64,000 bases of DNA from Thiomonas intermedia (GTDB lineage Bacteria; Pseudomonadota; Gammaproteobacteria; Burkholderiales; Burkholderiaceae_C): NCBI RefSeq assembly GCF_002028405.1, contig NZ_CP020046.1:558001-622000 (forward strand), in the 5' to 3' direction. Shown in pieces: positions 1 to 8,636 of the stretch (its first letter is position 1; every line of letters begins with the position of its first letter). Both the position numbers and the translations under genes were made by a program. The notes below the pieces were generated by a model. That model searched no databases, was not told the origin of the DNA, and was given only the letters and a program-made list of their open reading frames with translations.

Positions 1-258
1 ACGGAGGGCCGCAAGGTAGGCCTGTTCGGGAATCGCCCCACCCGCCCGCCACTCATGCGAATTGAAGTCGCAATACGGGCACTTCTTGAGACACCACGGC
101 AGGTGCACATAAAGGCTGAGGGGCGGCAGCGACTGGAACTGCAGGGTGCCGGGTCGCATGTAGTGCGGCAGGGATTGCGCCGCACGCTGAGGTGCCGCAT
201 CGCCGGGCGCAACGGACGCCGCCCCCGCTTCGACGATTGGAATGTGTTTCGGCTTCAC
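1..258 (-). CDS. hemW: HemW-like radical SAM protein, N-terminal part (3' end outside window)
   Basis: Only the first ~86 codons are present; the gene runs off the left edge. The translation contains [20 protein letters not shown], with the CxxxCxxC cysteines that bind the radical-SAM 4Fe-4S cluster in the typical HemN/HemW context. HemW is a heme-binding relative of oxygen-independent coproporphyrinogen oxidase thought to deliver heme. The start is uncertain: a GTG at 258 gives an alanine/proline-rich lead of ~50 residues, and an ATG at 159 would give a shorter N-terminus. It is the last visible gene of the kinase-phosphatase-rph-rdgB cluster and starts 13 bases after rdgB stops. Confidence 0.85.
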   Translation of the reverse strand, partial: MKPKHIPIVEAGAASVAPGDAAPQRAAQSLPHYMRPGTLQFQSLPPLSLYVHLPWCLKKCPYCDFNSHEWRAGGAIPEQAYLAALR

Positions 259-271
259 CAAGACTGCAGCG

Positions 272-922
272 TCAGGTCGAAGACGCCATCCAGCCCCAAT
301 GCGTGCGCAGAAGGGGCAACAGGGTGTGCAAGGCCTGGCCGCGGTGACTGATGCGATTCTTCTCCTGCGCGTCACATTGCGCCAGGGTGCGGCCATCCGC
401 CAGAACGAACAGGGGGTCGTAGCCGAAGCCGCCCTGCCCTTGCGCCGCATGGGCGATCTGCCCGATCAGTTCGCCGCGAACGATGAGCGGCTCGGGATCG
501 GCCGCATGGCGCAGCGCCACCACGATGCTGACAAAGCGCGCAAGGCGCTGCGTCTGGCCCTCCATCTGCTGCAGCAGCAAACGGTTGTTGGCGGCGTCCT
601 GCGCGGCACGCGGCCCCTCGGTCTGCGGCGCGAAGCGGGCCGAGCGCACGCCCGGCAGTCCACCGAGCGCCTCCACGCACAGGCCCGAATCGTCCGCCAG
701 TGCGGGAAGGCCCGTGTGGAAACTGGCGTGGCGCGCCTTGGCCAGCGCATTCTCGACAAAGGTCGGATGCGGCTCCTCGGCTTCGGCAAGTTGGAATTCG
801 CCCTGAGCCTGCACATGGCAACCCAACGGCGCCAACAAGGCCGAGAGCTCGGCGAGCTTGCCCGGATTGCCGGACGCAAGCACGATCTGCCAGGTTCCGG
901 GCGTCGAGGCGGCCACCCTCAA
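272..922 (-). CDS. rdgB: XTP/dITP pyrophosphatase (HAM1/RdgB family)
   Basis: This enzyme hydrolyses non-canonical purine triphosphates (dITP, XTP) to monophosphates and so cleans the nucleotide pool. The N-terminus has the family signature [13 protein letters not shown], followed by [15 protein letters not shown] around residue 95 and GGFGYDPLF near residue 162, which form the substrate pocket. At 216 codons it is slightly longer than the usual ~200. The first possible start is a TTG at 922, overlapping the rph stop by four bases; a GTG two codons later is an alternative. The overlap suggests translational coupling with rph. Confidence 0.93.
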   Translation of the reverse strand: MRVAASTPGTWQIVLASGNPGKLAELSALLAPLGCHVQAQGEFQLAEAEEPHPTFVENALAKARHASFHTGLPALADDSGLCVEALGGLPGVRSARFAPQTEGPRAAQDAANNRLLLQQMEGQTQRLARFVSIVVALRHAADPEPLIVRGELIGQIAHAAQGQGGFGYDPLFVLADGRTLAQCDAQEKNRISHRGQALHTLLPLLRTHWGWMASST

Positions 923-1650
923 ATCTCCAGGGCCTGCCGTTGCAGCGCAACGAGTTCGGCAATGCCGCGCTGCGCCAGATCGATCATGCCGTCGAGCTGC
1001 TGCCGCGAGAACGGCGTGCCCTCAGCCGTGCCCTGCACCTCGATCAAGGCCCCGTCGGCCGTGCCCACCACGTTCATATCGGTATCGCACTGACTGTCCT
1101 CGGCGTAGTCGAGATCGAGACGGTAGTCGTCGCCCAGCAGACCCACCGACACCGCAGCGACCAGCTGGCGCATCGGATTGTGCTGGATGCGGCCCTGCGC
1201 CATGAGCCATTGACAGGCATCCCACGCGGCCACGGCGGCACCCGTGATGGCCGCGGTGCGCGTGCCGCCATCGGCCTGCAACACATCGCAGTCGAGCGTG
1301 ATCTGCCGTTCGCCCAGAGCAGAAAAATCGAACACGGCGCGCAACGACCGGCCGATGAGGCGCTGGATCTCTTCGGTCCGGCCCTGTTGTTTGCCCCGCT
1401 TGGCTTCGCGCTCGCCTCGCGTGTGCGTCGCCCGGGGCAGCATGCCATATTCCGCCGTGACCCAGCCCTGCCCGCTCCCCCGCTTGTGCGGCGGCACGCG
1501 CTCTTCGACCGAAGCGGTGCAGAGCACGCGGGTATGACCAAAGGCCACGAGGACGGACCCTTCCGCATGACGGGTGAAATGACGTTCGATGGCAATGGCA
1601 CGCAGCGCCGAATGCCCGCGACCTTCTCGCGCAGGATGAGTGTTTTGCAT
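919..1650 (-). CDS. rph: Ribonuclease PH
   Basis: RNase PH is a phosphorolytic 3'-5' exoribonuclease that trims tRNA 3' ends. The 243-residue protein has [15 protein letters not shown] near the N-terminus, [17 protein letters not shown] in the middle and the Asp-rich stretch [15 protein letters not shown] near residue 190, which carries the metal/phosphate-site residues. Length is normal for the family. It follows the PP2C gene by 17 bases and overlaps rdgB by four, so it is very probably co-transcribed with both. Confidence 0.95.
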   Translation of the reverse strand: MQNTHPAREGRGHSALRAIAIERHFTRHAEGSVLVAFGHTRVLCTASVEERVPPHKRGSGQGWVTAEYGMLPRATHTRGEREAKRGKQQGRTEEIQRLIGRSLRAVFDFSALGERQITLDCDVLQADGGTRTAAITGAAVAAWDACQWLMAQGRIQHNPMRQLVAAVSVGLLGDDYRLDLDYAEDSQCDTDMNVVGTADGALIEVQGTAEGTPFSRQQLDGMIDLAQRGIAELVALQRQALEI

Positions 1651-1667
1651 GGAGAAAATGAGAAGCG

Positions 1668-2591
1668 TTATTTACGCGCCGCACCCTGTCGGATGGCGGC
1701 GTTGATTTCAGCAATCGAGCGCTCGATGTCGGCGTCGTTCATTTCGTCGACCTGCAGATCGCCCAGATCGCTCTGGATGGTGGACTTGAAGCCGCCCTTC
1801 TGCATAGTCTCGGTTTCGATGCGCAGGGAGGTTTCCAGCTCTTCCGGATCGGCCTCCCATTCGACACCCAACGCCGTGACGTTGTCGGAGTCGGCACCGC
1901 CTTGTCGCAGCGCCATTTCGACCACCTCGGGTACCGCGTCCGAGAGCACCTGCTGGCCGAACTGCCGTACCAGAACCGATTCGGGAATCTGTCCCCAGAG
2001 CCCATCGGAACACAGCAGCACAATGTCGCCCCGCCGCATGGCCTGCGGCAAGCCGACCTCGATCATGGGCAACTGCCCCGACCCCAGGCAGGTGAACAGC
2101 ATATTGCGGGTCGGGCCGTCGGGCTGCAGCAGCGAGAGGCCATCGGCCTGATCTTTTCTGTGCTTCTGCTCGATGTGCGAGTGATCGCGCGTGCGCGTCA
2201 ACATGGCGCCATTGCGCATGAAATACAACCGAGAATCGCCCACGTGCGCCCAGTGCGCAGCGCCGTTCTGCAGCACGCAAACCACCACGGTGGTGCGGGG
2301 CGAATCGGTCAGCTTGTTCTCCTGGGCATAGCGCTGGATCTGCTCATGGGCGCGGAAGATCGAGCGGCGCAAAAACTCCTGCGGATCGCGCAAGCGCGGT
2401 CTGGCCTCTTGCTGAAAGAGATTAGCAATGGTCTGCAGCGCCATCTGCGCGGCCACATCGCCGCGCGGGTGCCCACCGAGGCCGTCGGCCAGGGCAAACA
2501 ACGCGCTTTCCCGCGTATAGCAATAGCCCATGCGATCCTGGTTGGACGCACGCCCACCGCGGCGGCTGACCTGATATACCGAAAACTTCAA
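1668..2591 (-). CDS. PP2C-type serine/threonine protein phosphatase
   Basis: A 307-residue metal-dependent phosphatase of the bacterial PP2C (Stp1/PrpC) family. Visible motifs are SNQDRMGY (residues ~16-23), [14 protein letters not shown] with the metal-binding Asp, [18 protein letters not shown], and DSDNVTALG near residue 240. The usual role is to reverse phosphorylation by the partner Hanks kinase. That kinase is encoded directly upstream with a four-base overlap (2588-2591). The last ~60 residues, after the catalytic core, are acidic and unique to this protein. No membrane segment is seen, so it should act in the cytosol. Confidence 0.92.
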   Translation of the reverse strand: MKFSVYQVSRRGGRASNQDRMGYCYTRESALFALADGLGGHPRGDVAAQMALQTIANLFQQEARPRLRDPQEFLRRSIFRAHEQIQRYAQENKLTDSPRTTVVVCVLQNGAAHWAHVGDSRLYFMRNGAMLTRTRDHSHIEQKHRKDQADGLSLLQPDGPTRNMLFTCLGSGQLPMIEVGLPQAMRRGDIVLLCSDGLWGQIPESVLVRQFGQQVLSDAVPEVVEMALRQGGADSDNVTALGVEWEADPEELETSLRIETETMQKGGFKSTIQSDLGDLQVDEMNDADIERSIAEINAAIRQGAARK

Positions 2592-3667
2592 TTCCGTCCC
2601 CTGTTCGCCGGCTTGCCCGGCTCGGGCGCCGGACTCTGCACGGCCTGAACCGGGGCTCCGAAGCGGGTGACGTCACGCACTTTCTGGACCTGCGATTTGG
2701 TGTCGTTCACCAACTCGTCGATGTGCAGCCGGAGCTTCTCGCCCATGGTCAGATTGGTGTAGCGGCGGGCATTCTCGGCGCCCAGCTCGCGCTGAAGATT
2801 GAAGACGCTCTGGGGCCGGGCCATCGAATCCAGCGCCATGCACCATTCGACGATCTCGATCAGATTGTCCGAATACACCCCACGGAGCTTGGAGAGTTGG
2901 GCCTGCAGCCGGTCTTTCTCCAGGCGCTGCGGAGCCTCGTAGGGGGGATAGCCCGTCATGCAGGCGTAGATACAGGCGCCGACGGCGTAGATGTCGGTCC
3001 ACGGCCCGAACGCACCTTCTCGCTTGTACATCTCCGGCGCCGCGAAACCCGGCGTATACATCGGGCGGAAGCGCTTGTCCTGCTGATTGAGCACTTCGCG
3101 CGCCGCGCCAAAATCGATCAGGATGGGCTTGTTGTCGTCGGTGATGAACACGTTCGCCGGCTTGATGTCGAGGTGCAGCATCTTGTGCTGATGCACCACG
3201 CGCAAGCCCTGCAGAATGTCATCGAACAACGAGCGGATGGTCGATTCACGGAAGATCTTCTTGCGCTTGAGCTCGCGCGCGGTGATGACGAATTCCTGGA
3301 GCGACGCGCCCTCCAGGTAGTTCATCACCATATACACCGTGTCGTTCTCGCGAAAGAAGTTGAGCACGCTGACGACGCTGGGATGCGAGATCTGGGCCAG
3401 GGAGCGGCCCTCTTCGAAAAAGCTCTTCAAGCCCAGGCGGTAGAGCGCGAGTTTGTCGGGAGGCACCACCGGGCTCGACTCGCCCGCCCCCCGCTCCACC
3501 AGCGAGGCCGGCAGATACTCCTTCACGGCCACTTTCTGCCCGTCCGGGCTCAGCGCCAGGTACACCACGCCGAAGCCGCCGCTCGCCACCTTGCGCACAA
3601 TGCGGTAGCCGCCCACCTGTGTTTCGGGAGCGAGTGGGGCGGGCTTGGATTTGGGCGGGGTGGCCAT
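2588..3667 (-). CDS. Hanks-type serine/threonine protein kinase
   Basis: A 359-residue cytosolic kinase. Conserved parts are the glycine loop VASGGFGVVYLA (residues 27-38), the ATP-contacting Lys in VAVKEYLP (Lys49), the catalytic loop HLDIKPANVF (165-174), DFG (185-187) and the activation-segment APEMY. HLD replaces the more common HRD, so the Arg before the catalytic Asp is absent; this variation is known in bacterial kinases. The C-terminus lacks PASTA repeats and a transmembrane helix. It heads the operon kinase-phosphatase-rph-rdgB-hemW, and its start is divergent from yicC across 58 bases. The substrate is unknown. Confidence 0.92.
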   Translation of the reverse strand: MATPPKSKPAPLAPETQVGGYRIVRKVASGGFGVVYLALSPDGQKVAVKEYLPASLVERGAGESSPVVPPDKLALYRLGLKSFFEEGRSLAQISHPSVVSVLNFFRENDTVYMVMNYLEGASLQEFVITARELKRKKIFRESTIRSLFDDILQGLRVVHQHKMLHLDIKPANVFITDDNKPILIDFGAAREVLNQQDKRFRPMYTPGFAAPEMYKREGAFGPWTDIYAVGACIYACMTGYPPYEAPQRLEKDRLQAQLSKLRGVYSDNLIEIVEWCMALDSMARPQSVFNLQRELGAENARRYTNLTMGEKLRLHIDELVNDTKSQVQKVRDVTRFGAPVQAVQSPAPEPGKPANRGRN

Positions 3668-3725
3668 GTAGCGAAGGCTAGCAGTCTGCAGGCGAGACGA
3701 GTGTGGAAAAATACACGCAAAGGGG

Positions 3726-4628
3726 ATGCGATTGAAGCCAATTTATAGCATGACTGGCTACGGCCAAAATAGTGCACAACTCTCGACCGGAGCCAAGATC
3801 CATATCGAGTTGCGCTCGGTCAACAGTCGTTTTCTCGATATCGCCTTCCGACTTCCGGAAGAGCTGCGCGGGGCGGAAGCCGCGATGCGGCAATCCATCA
3901 CCCAGGCCCTGCGTCGCGGCAAAGTCGACTGCCGTGCGGTGTTCGAGGCGCCGCAAAGCGCCCCCGCGCTGCCCGATCCGGGCACGGCCGCGCCGCTACT
4001 GGCCGCCGAGGCCGCCCTGCGGGCCATGGCGCCCCACCTCACCCCGCTCTCGGTGGGCGAGGTGCTGCGTTTCATCGGCGGAGCACAGGAAGGCCATGCC
4101 GACGCGGCCGAGATCGCCCTGATCGCCGGCCAGGCCCTCGATCAGGCTCTGGCTGCGCTGATCGCAGCGCGTGCCCAGGAAGGCGACCGGCTGCGCGCCT
4201 TGCTGCTCGATCGCATCGAACAGATCGCCCAGCATGCGGTCCGCGCCCGGGCCATCGTGCCCCTCGCGGTGGAGAGGCAACAGGCCCGCTTCACCGCACG
4301 CTGGGAAGAAGCCCTGCGCGCACTGACCGGGGTGGAAACCAGCGCCGAGACGCTCAATGACCGTCGGCTGCAGGAAGCCGCCAGCTTCGCCCTCCGCATC
4401 GACGTGGCCGAAGAACTCGACCGTCTTCAGGCCCACCTCCAAACCCTGCGAGAGCTGCTCGCCCAGGGCGGCGAGCTCGGCAAGCGACTGGACTTCCTCA
4501 TCCAGGAACTGCACCGGGAAGCCAATACCCTGGGCTCCAAATCCGCCGCGCTCGAACTCAGCGAAATCTCCCTCGAACTCAAGGTTCTGATCGAGCAGAT
4601 GCGCGAGCAGGTGCAGAACATCGAATAA
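3726..4628 (+). CDS. yicC: YicC/YloC family endoribonuclease
   Basis: The product begins with the family hallmark IYSMTGYG and continues with [21 protein letters not shown], then ends with the conserved [19 protein letters not shown] block and [15 protein letters not shown]. YicC proteins are hexameric endoribonucleases linked to decay of certain small RNAs and stationary-phase growth. At 300 residues the length is normal. The ATG at 3726 adds eight residues before the SMTGYG methionine at 3750; either may be used. It lies 13 bases upstream of gmk, a neighbour it commonly has in proteobacteria. Confidence 0.93.
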   Translation: MRLKPIYSMTGYGQNSAQLSTGAKIHIELRSVNSRFLDIAFRLPEELRGAEAAMRQSITQALRRGKVDCRAVFEAPQSAPALPDPGTAAPLLAAEAALRAMAPHLTPLSVGEVLRFIGGAQEGHADAAEIALIAGQALDQALAALIAARAQEGDRLRALLLDRIEQIAQHAVRARAIVPLAVERQQARFTARWEEALRALTGVETSAETLNDRRLQEAASFALRIDVAEELDRLQAHLQTLRELLAQGGELGKRLDFLIQELHREANTLGSKSAALELSEISLELKVLIEQMREQVQNIE

Positions 4629-4641
4629 ACCAGGCTCGAAC

Positions 4642-5268
4642 GTGTCCACCAATTTTCCCGGAAATCTCTTTGTCGTCGCCGCCCCCAGCGGGGCGGGTAA
4701 GTCCAGCCTCGTCAATGCCTTGTTGGCCGAAGACTCGGGCATTCAGCTTTCGGTGTCGTGCACCACGCGTGCGCCGCGTGGCGCCGAAGTCGACGGCGTG
4801 CACTATGTCTTCATCGATGGCCCGGAGTTTCAGCGCCGCATCGACGCGGGCGAGTTTCTCGAATGGGCCGAAGTCCACGGCAATCGCTACGGCACCTCCA
4901 AACGCTGGCTGGAAAGCCGCATGGCCGACGGCATCGACGTCCTGCTCGAAATCGACTGGCAAGGTGCCGCCCAGGTTCGCGCGCAATTCGACAACGCGGT
5001 GAGCATCTTCATCCTGCCGCCCTCGTTCGAGGAACTGCGCCATCGGCTCACGCGCCGCGCCGAAGACGCCCCCGACGTCATCGAACAACGGCTAACTGAG
5101 GCCCGGGTCGAGCTGGCGCAGGCGAGGAACTTCGACTTTATAATTGTGAATCAAGACTTTACGCACGCCTTGCGCGATCTCAGGCAGGTCGTGGCCGCCC
5201 AACGGCTACGCTATGCCGCGCAACGCCTTTCCCACCCCGAGGTCTTTCGTGCCCTCGGCATCCTCTGA
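4642..5268 (+). CDS. gmk: Guanylate kinase
   Basis: This enzyme phosphorylates GMP to GDP. The 208-residue protein shows the P-loop [10 protein letters not shown] near residue 14, the GMP-binding block [19 protein letters not shown], and [13 protein letters not shown] near residue 98. The start is a GTG at 4642; no upstream in-frame ATG gives a better N-terminus. Order yicC-gmk-rpoZ-spoT with short gaps points to one transcription unit combining GMP metabolism with (p)ppGpp synthesis and turnover. Confidence 0.96.
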   Translation: MSTNFPGNLFVVAAPSGAGKSSLVNALLAEDSGIQLSVSCTTRAPRGAEVDGVHYVFIDGPEFQRRIDAGEFLEWAEVHGNRYGTSKRWLESRMADGIDVLLEIDWQGAAQVRAQFDNAVSIFILPPSFEELRHRLTRRAEDAPDVIEQRLTEARVELAQARNFDFIIVNQDFTHALRDLRQVVAAQRLRYAAQRLSHPEVFRALGIL

Positions 5269-5285
5269 ACTGGAACTCTGACATC

Positions 5286-5489
5286 ATGGCTCGCATCACC
5301 GTTGAAGACTGCCTGGAAAAAATCCCCAACCGCTTCCAGCTGGTTCTGGCCGCGACTTACCGTGCCCGCATGCTGGAGCAGGGTCATTCGCCCAAGCTCG
5401 AATCGAAAGACAAGCCCGCCGTCACCGCCTTGCGCGAAATCGCCGCCGGACTCACGGGCGTTGAGATGCTGAAAAGAGTGCCCACCTGA
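5286..5489 (+). CDS. rpoZ: RNA polymerase omega subunit
   Basis: A 67-residue omega subunit, shorter than the ~90 residues of enterobacteria but of the size found in Burkholderiales. The start [20 protein letters not shown] and the following [10 protein letters not shown] are the conserved helix that binds beta'. It assists RNA polymerase assembly and forms part of a ppGpp site. The next gene, ten bases downstream, makes and degrades ppGpp. Confidence 0.97.
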   Translation: MARITVEDCLEKIPNRFQLVLAATYRARMLEQGHSPKLESKDKPAVTALREIAAGLTGVEMLKRVPT

Positions 5490-5498
5490 TTTTTCACG

Positions 5499-7889
5499 AT
5501 GCCCAGCAGCCACCCAGCCACGACCAGTCCGAAATCCTCGGCTGCGGGGTTGTCTGTGCCTGCTGCGGGCAAGGCTGCAGCCCTCACGCGGCCGCGGGCA
5601 CGATCCAAGAACGCCACGGCTGAACCCGAGCCCGCCCCGGTGGAGCAGGCAGTGCCGTCGGCCAGCGACGAGAGTTCCGCAGCGCGGCATGTCCCGGTGA
5701 GCCTGGCGAGCCTTCTGGGCAAGCTGCAGGCCTATCTCCCCGATGCCGACCTGCAGAAGATCCGCGAGGCCTACCGCTTCGCCGATGCGGCCCACCTGGG
5801 CCAGTACCGTGCCAGCGGCGAGGCCTATATCTCCCACCCCGTGGCGGTTGCCGAGCTTTGCGCCGACTGGAAGCTCGACACTCAGGCCATCATGGCGGCG
5901 CTGCTGCACGATACCGCCGAAGACAAGGGCATCACCCAGGCCGAACTCATCGAGCATTTCGGCAGCACCGTGGCCGATCTGGTCGACGGGTTGACCAAAC
6001 TCGACAAGCTGCAGTTCTCCAACCGCGAAGAGAACCAGTCGGAGAGCTTTCGCAAGATGCTGCTGGCGATGGCCCGGGACATCCGGGTCATTCTCGTCAA
6101 ACTCGCCGATCGTCTGCACAACATGCGCACCCTGGGCGCGATGGCAGCGAACAAGCGGGTGCGCATTTCACGCGAGACGATGGACATCTACGCGCCCATC
6201 GCGCATCGTCTGGGGCTCAATCTCGTCTACCGCGAACTCCAGGATCTCGGCTTCGCCAACAGCCACCCCAACCGCTACGCCGTGCTGTCTCGCGCGGTGT
6301 TGGCCGCGCGCGGCAATCGGCATGGTCTGGTGGAAAAAATCCTGGCCTCCGCGCAGTCGGCCTTGAACGAGGCACATGTGCCCTCGCAGTTGTTCGGCCG
6401 CGAGAAGACGCTGTATTCCATCTATCGCAAGATGCGCAGCAAGCATCTGAGCTTTGCGCATATCCAAGACATCTTCGGCTTTCGCGTGCTGGTCACCGAG
6501 GTGCTCGACTGCTATCGTGCCCTGGGCGTGCTCCACAGTCTTTACAAGCCCATGCCGGGCAAGTTCGAGGACTACATCTCCATTCCCAAGGCCAATGGCT
6601 ACCAGTCTCTGCACACCACGCTGATCGGGCCGAACGGCAACCCCATCGAGTTTCAGATCCGCACCGAGGCCATGCACCGCATCGCCGAAAGCGGGGTGGC
6701 TGCGCACTGGCTCTACAAAACGCCGGAAGACAAGCCCGCGCCTCAGCAGGCGCAGAACAATGCCTGGCTGCAGTCGCTGCTTGACATCCAGACCGAGAAC
6801 CGCGACTGGGCCGATTTTCTCGAAACCGTCAAGGTCGACCTCGCGCCCGATGCGGTTTATGTATTCACCCCCAAATCGCGCATTCTGGCGCTGCCGCGCG
6901 GAGCGACGCCTGTGGACTTCGCCTATGCCATCCACACCAATCTGGGCGATCAGACGGTGGCGGCCAAGGTGAACAACACCTTGGTGCCGCTGCGCACCGA
7001 ATTGCGCAGCGGCGATGTGATCGAGATCATCACCGCGCCGGCGTCGCGCCCCAACCCGAGCTGGTTGAGCTTCGTGCGCACCGGGCGGGCGCGCTCCAAG
7101 ATCCGCCATGCGCTGCGCACCACGCAGCAGGCCGAATCCATCGAACTCGGACGTCGGCTGTTACACAACGCGCTGCGCCACGAGCACCTCGACCTGGCCA
7201 CGCTCGACGACACGGTCTGGGACAAGCTGCTGCGTTGGACCGGGTTCAAGTCGCGCGACGATCTGTTCGCCGACATCGGGCTGGGCAAGCGCGTGGCCGA
7301 CATTCTGGCCAAGCGCGTGGTGGCTCTCGTCTCGCCGCAGGATGCGCTGGCGGCACCGGTGCTCGACACCATCGAGCGTCTGGACAGCCGCGCCGGGCGC
7401 GATCCCCAGTCCACCCTGCAGCTCGACGGCAGCGAAGGCATTTCGGTGCGTTATGCCACCTGCTGCCGCCCCATTCCTGGCGATCCGATCATTGGCTATC
7501 TGGGCAAGGGCGAAGGCCTGATCGTGCATCAGCAGGACTGCGACACCGCGCGCCGCCTGTTCCAGAAAGACCCGGACCGCTGGATCGATCTGGGCTGGGC
7601 GGACGAGTGCACACGCCCCTTCGAGACCGGCCTGAGTGTGATCGTGCAGAACACCAAGGGCGTGCTCGCCCGCGTGGCTGCAGCGATCAGCGAACACGAC
7701 AGCGACATCGCCCACGTCACGATGGACGAAGACTCGCAGCAGGCCACCACCGAGCTGCGCTTCGTCGTGCAGGTGCGCGATCGCAAGCATCTGGCCGACG
7801 TCCTGCGCGCCTTGCGCCGTCTGCAGTTCGTGGTGCGAGCCAGCCGGGCGAAAAACCGCGCGGCGGGTCAGGGTTCAGGTGCCGCCTGA
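5499..7889 (+). CDS. spoT: Bifunctional (p)ppGpp synthetase/hydrolase
   Basis: A 796-residue RelA/SpoT homologue. After a ~65-residue low-complexity lead come an HD hydrolase domain (AYISHPVAV, LLHDTAED around residue 138, LADRLHNMRTL), the nucleotidyltransferase-like synthetase domain (GREKTLYSIYRKM to YQSLHTTLIGPNG, ~residues 305-385), a TGS domain (VYVFTPKSRILALPRGAT, ~450) and a C-terminal ACT domain (~715-790). The HD motif is intact, so it should both make and degrade the alarmone. The gmk-rpoZ-spoT order supports SpoT rather than RelA. Confidence 0.95.
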   Translation: MPSSHPATTSPKSSAAGLSVPAAGKAAALTRPRARSKNATAEPEPAPVEQAVPSASDESSAARHVPVSLASLLGKLQAYLPDADLQKIREAYRFADAAHLGQYRASGEAYISHPVAVAELCADWKLDTQAIMAALLHDTAEDKGITQAELIEHFGSTVADLVDGLTKLDKLQFSNREENQSESFRKMLLAMARDIRVILVKLADRLHNMRTLGAMAANKRVRISRETMDIYAPIAHRLGLNLVYRELQDLGFANSHPNRYAVLSRAVLAARGNRHGLVEKILASAQSALNEAHVPSQLFGREKTLYSIYRKMRSKHLSFAHIQDIFGFRVLVTEVLDCYRALGVLHSLYKPMPGKFEDYISIPKANGYQSLHTTLIGPNGNPIEFQIRTEAMHRIAESGVAAHWLYKTPEDKPAPQQAQNNAWLQSLLDIQTENRDWADFLETVKVDLAPDAVYVFTPKSRILALPRGATPVDFAYAIHTNLGDQTVAAKVNNTLVPLRTELRSGDVIEIITAPASRPNPSWLSFVRTGRARSKIRHALRTTQQAESIELGRRLLHNALRHEHLDLATLDDTVWDKLLRWTGFKSRDDLFADIGLGKRVADILAKRVVALVSPQDALAAPVLDTIERLDSRAGRDPQSTLQLDGSEGISVRYATCCRPIPGDPIIGYLGKGEGLIVHQQDCDTARRLFQKDPDRWIDLGWADECTRPFETGLSVIVQNTKGVLARVAAAISEHDSDIAHVTMDEDSQQATTELRFVVQVRDRKHLADVLRALRRLQFVVRASRAKNRAAGQGSGAA

Positions 7890-7913
7890 GCGCCCCAAGG
7901 CCGGACGCAGGCC

Positions 7914-8477
7914 TCAGTCGCGCGGCGGATAGGACACCTCGAGAATCTCCAAAGTCGCCAGACCCGCGGGCGTCGGCAGGCTCACGCTGTCGCCTTCGCG
8001 CGCCTTGAGCAGCGCGCGCGCCACCGGAGAAATCCAGCTGATCCTGCCCTGCAGCGGCTCGGTCTCGTCGATGCCGACGATGGTGATGGTGTGCTCGGTG
8101 CCCTTGTCGTCGGCATAGCGCACGGTGGCGCCGAAAAATACCTGATCATTGCCGTGCTGCAGGCGGGCATCGACCACTTCGGCAATGTCCAGCCGCTTGG
8201 TGAGAAAGCGGATGCGCCGATCGATCTCGCGCAGACGCTTCTTGCCGTAGATGTAATCGCCGTTCTCCGAGCGATCACCGTTCTTCGCCGCCCACGACAC
8301 GGTCTCGACCACCTTCGGGCGCTCATCTTCGACCAGGGTTTTCAGTTCGGCGCGCAGCCGGGCGTAACCCTCCGGCGTGAGGTAATTCTTGCCGCCCGGA
8401 GGCAGCGGGGGAAGTTGGGCGCCGCCGTCTTCGTCGTCGGCGTCAGAGGTGTCTTCGCGGACAAAGGCCTTGTTCAT
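7914..8477 (-). CDS. greB: Transcription elongation factor GreB
   Basis: GreB rescues backtracked RNA polymerase by stimulating transcript cleavage. The N-terminal coiled coil carries the acidic loop region SWAAKNGDRSENGDYIYGKK. The C-terminal FKBP-like domain ends LATLEILEVSYPPRD. I chose the ATG at 8477 (MNKAFVRED), giving 187 residues with a ~35-residue acidic lead; the reading frame stays open upstream to 8582, but that part looks unrelated. The YIYGKKRLREIDRRIRFL segment fits GreB better than GreA. It is convergent with spoT across 24 bases, with no clear terminator between. Confidence 0.93.
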   Translation of the reverse strand: MNKAFVREDTSDADDEDGGAQLPPLPPGGKNYLTPEGYARLRAELKTLVEDERPKVVETVSWAAKNGDRSENGDYIYGKKRLREIDRRIRFLTKRLDIAEVVDARLQHGNDQVFFGATVRYADDKGTEHTITIVGIDETEPLQGRISWISPVARALLKAREGDSVSLPTPAGLATLEILEVSYPPRD

Positions 8478-8636
8478 GGGGCAGTCAGGGGGTGTGAATG
8501 CATTCGGCTTGGCCGAGCAGCGCGTCCAAACGCACCCGATCAAGGCGCAAAGCACAGCCGTGCCCATCGGCGCGGCGCGCATTTGTAACGCCGAGCAGGG
8601 GTGTTTGGGCGCGAGGAGCGGGCATGGCGGATTCGT

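Noticed and set aside
8478-8582. N-terminal extension of greB
   Set aside because: The open frame continues upstream, but the added 35 residues do not resemble Gre factors and MNKAFVRED gives a normal N-terminus.
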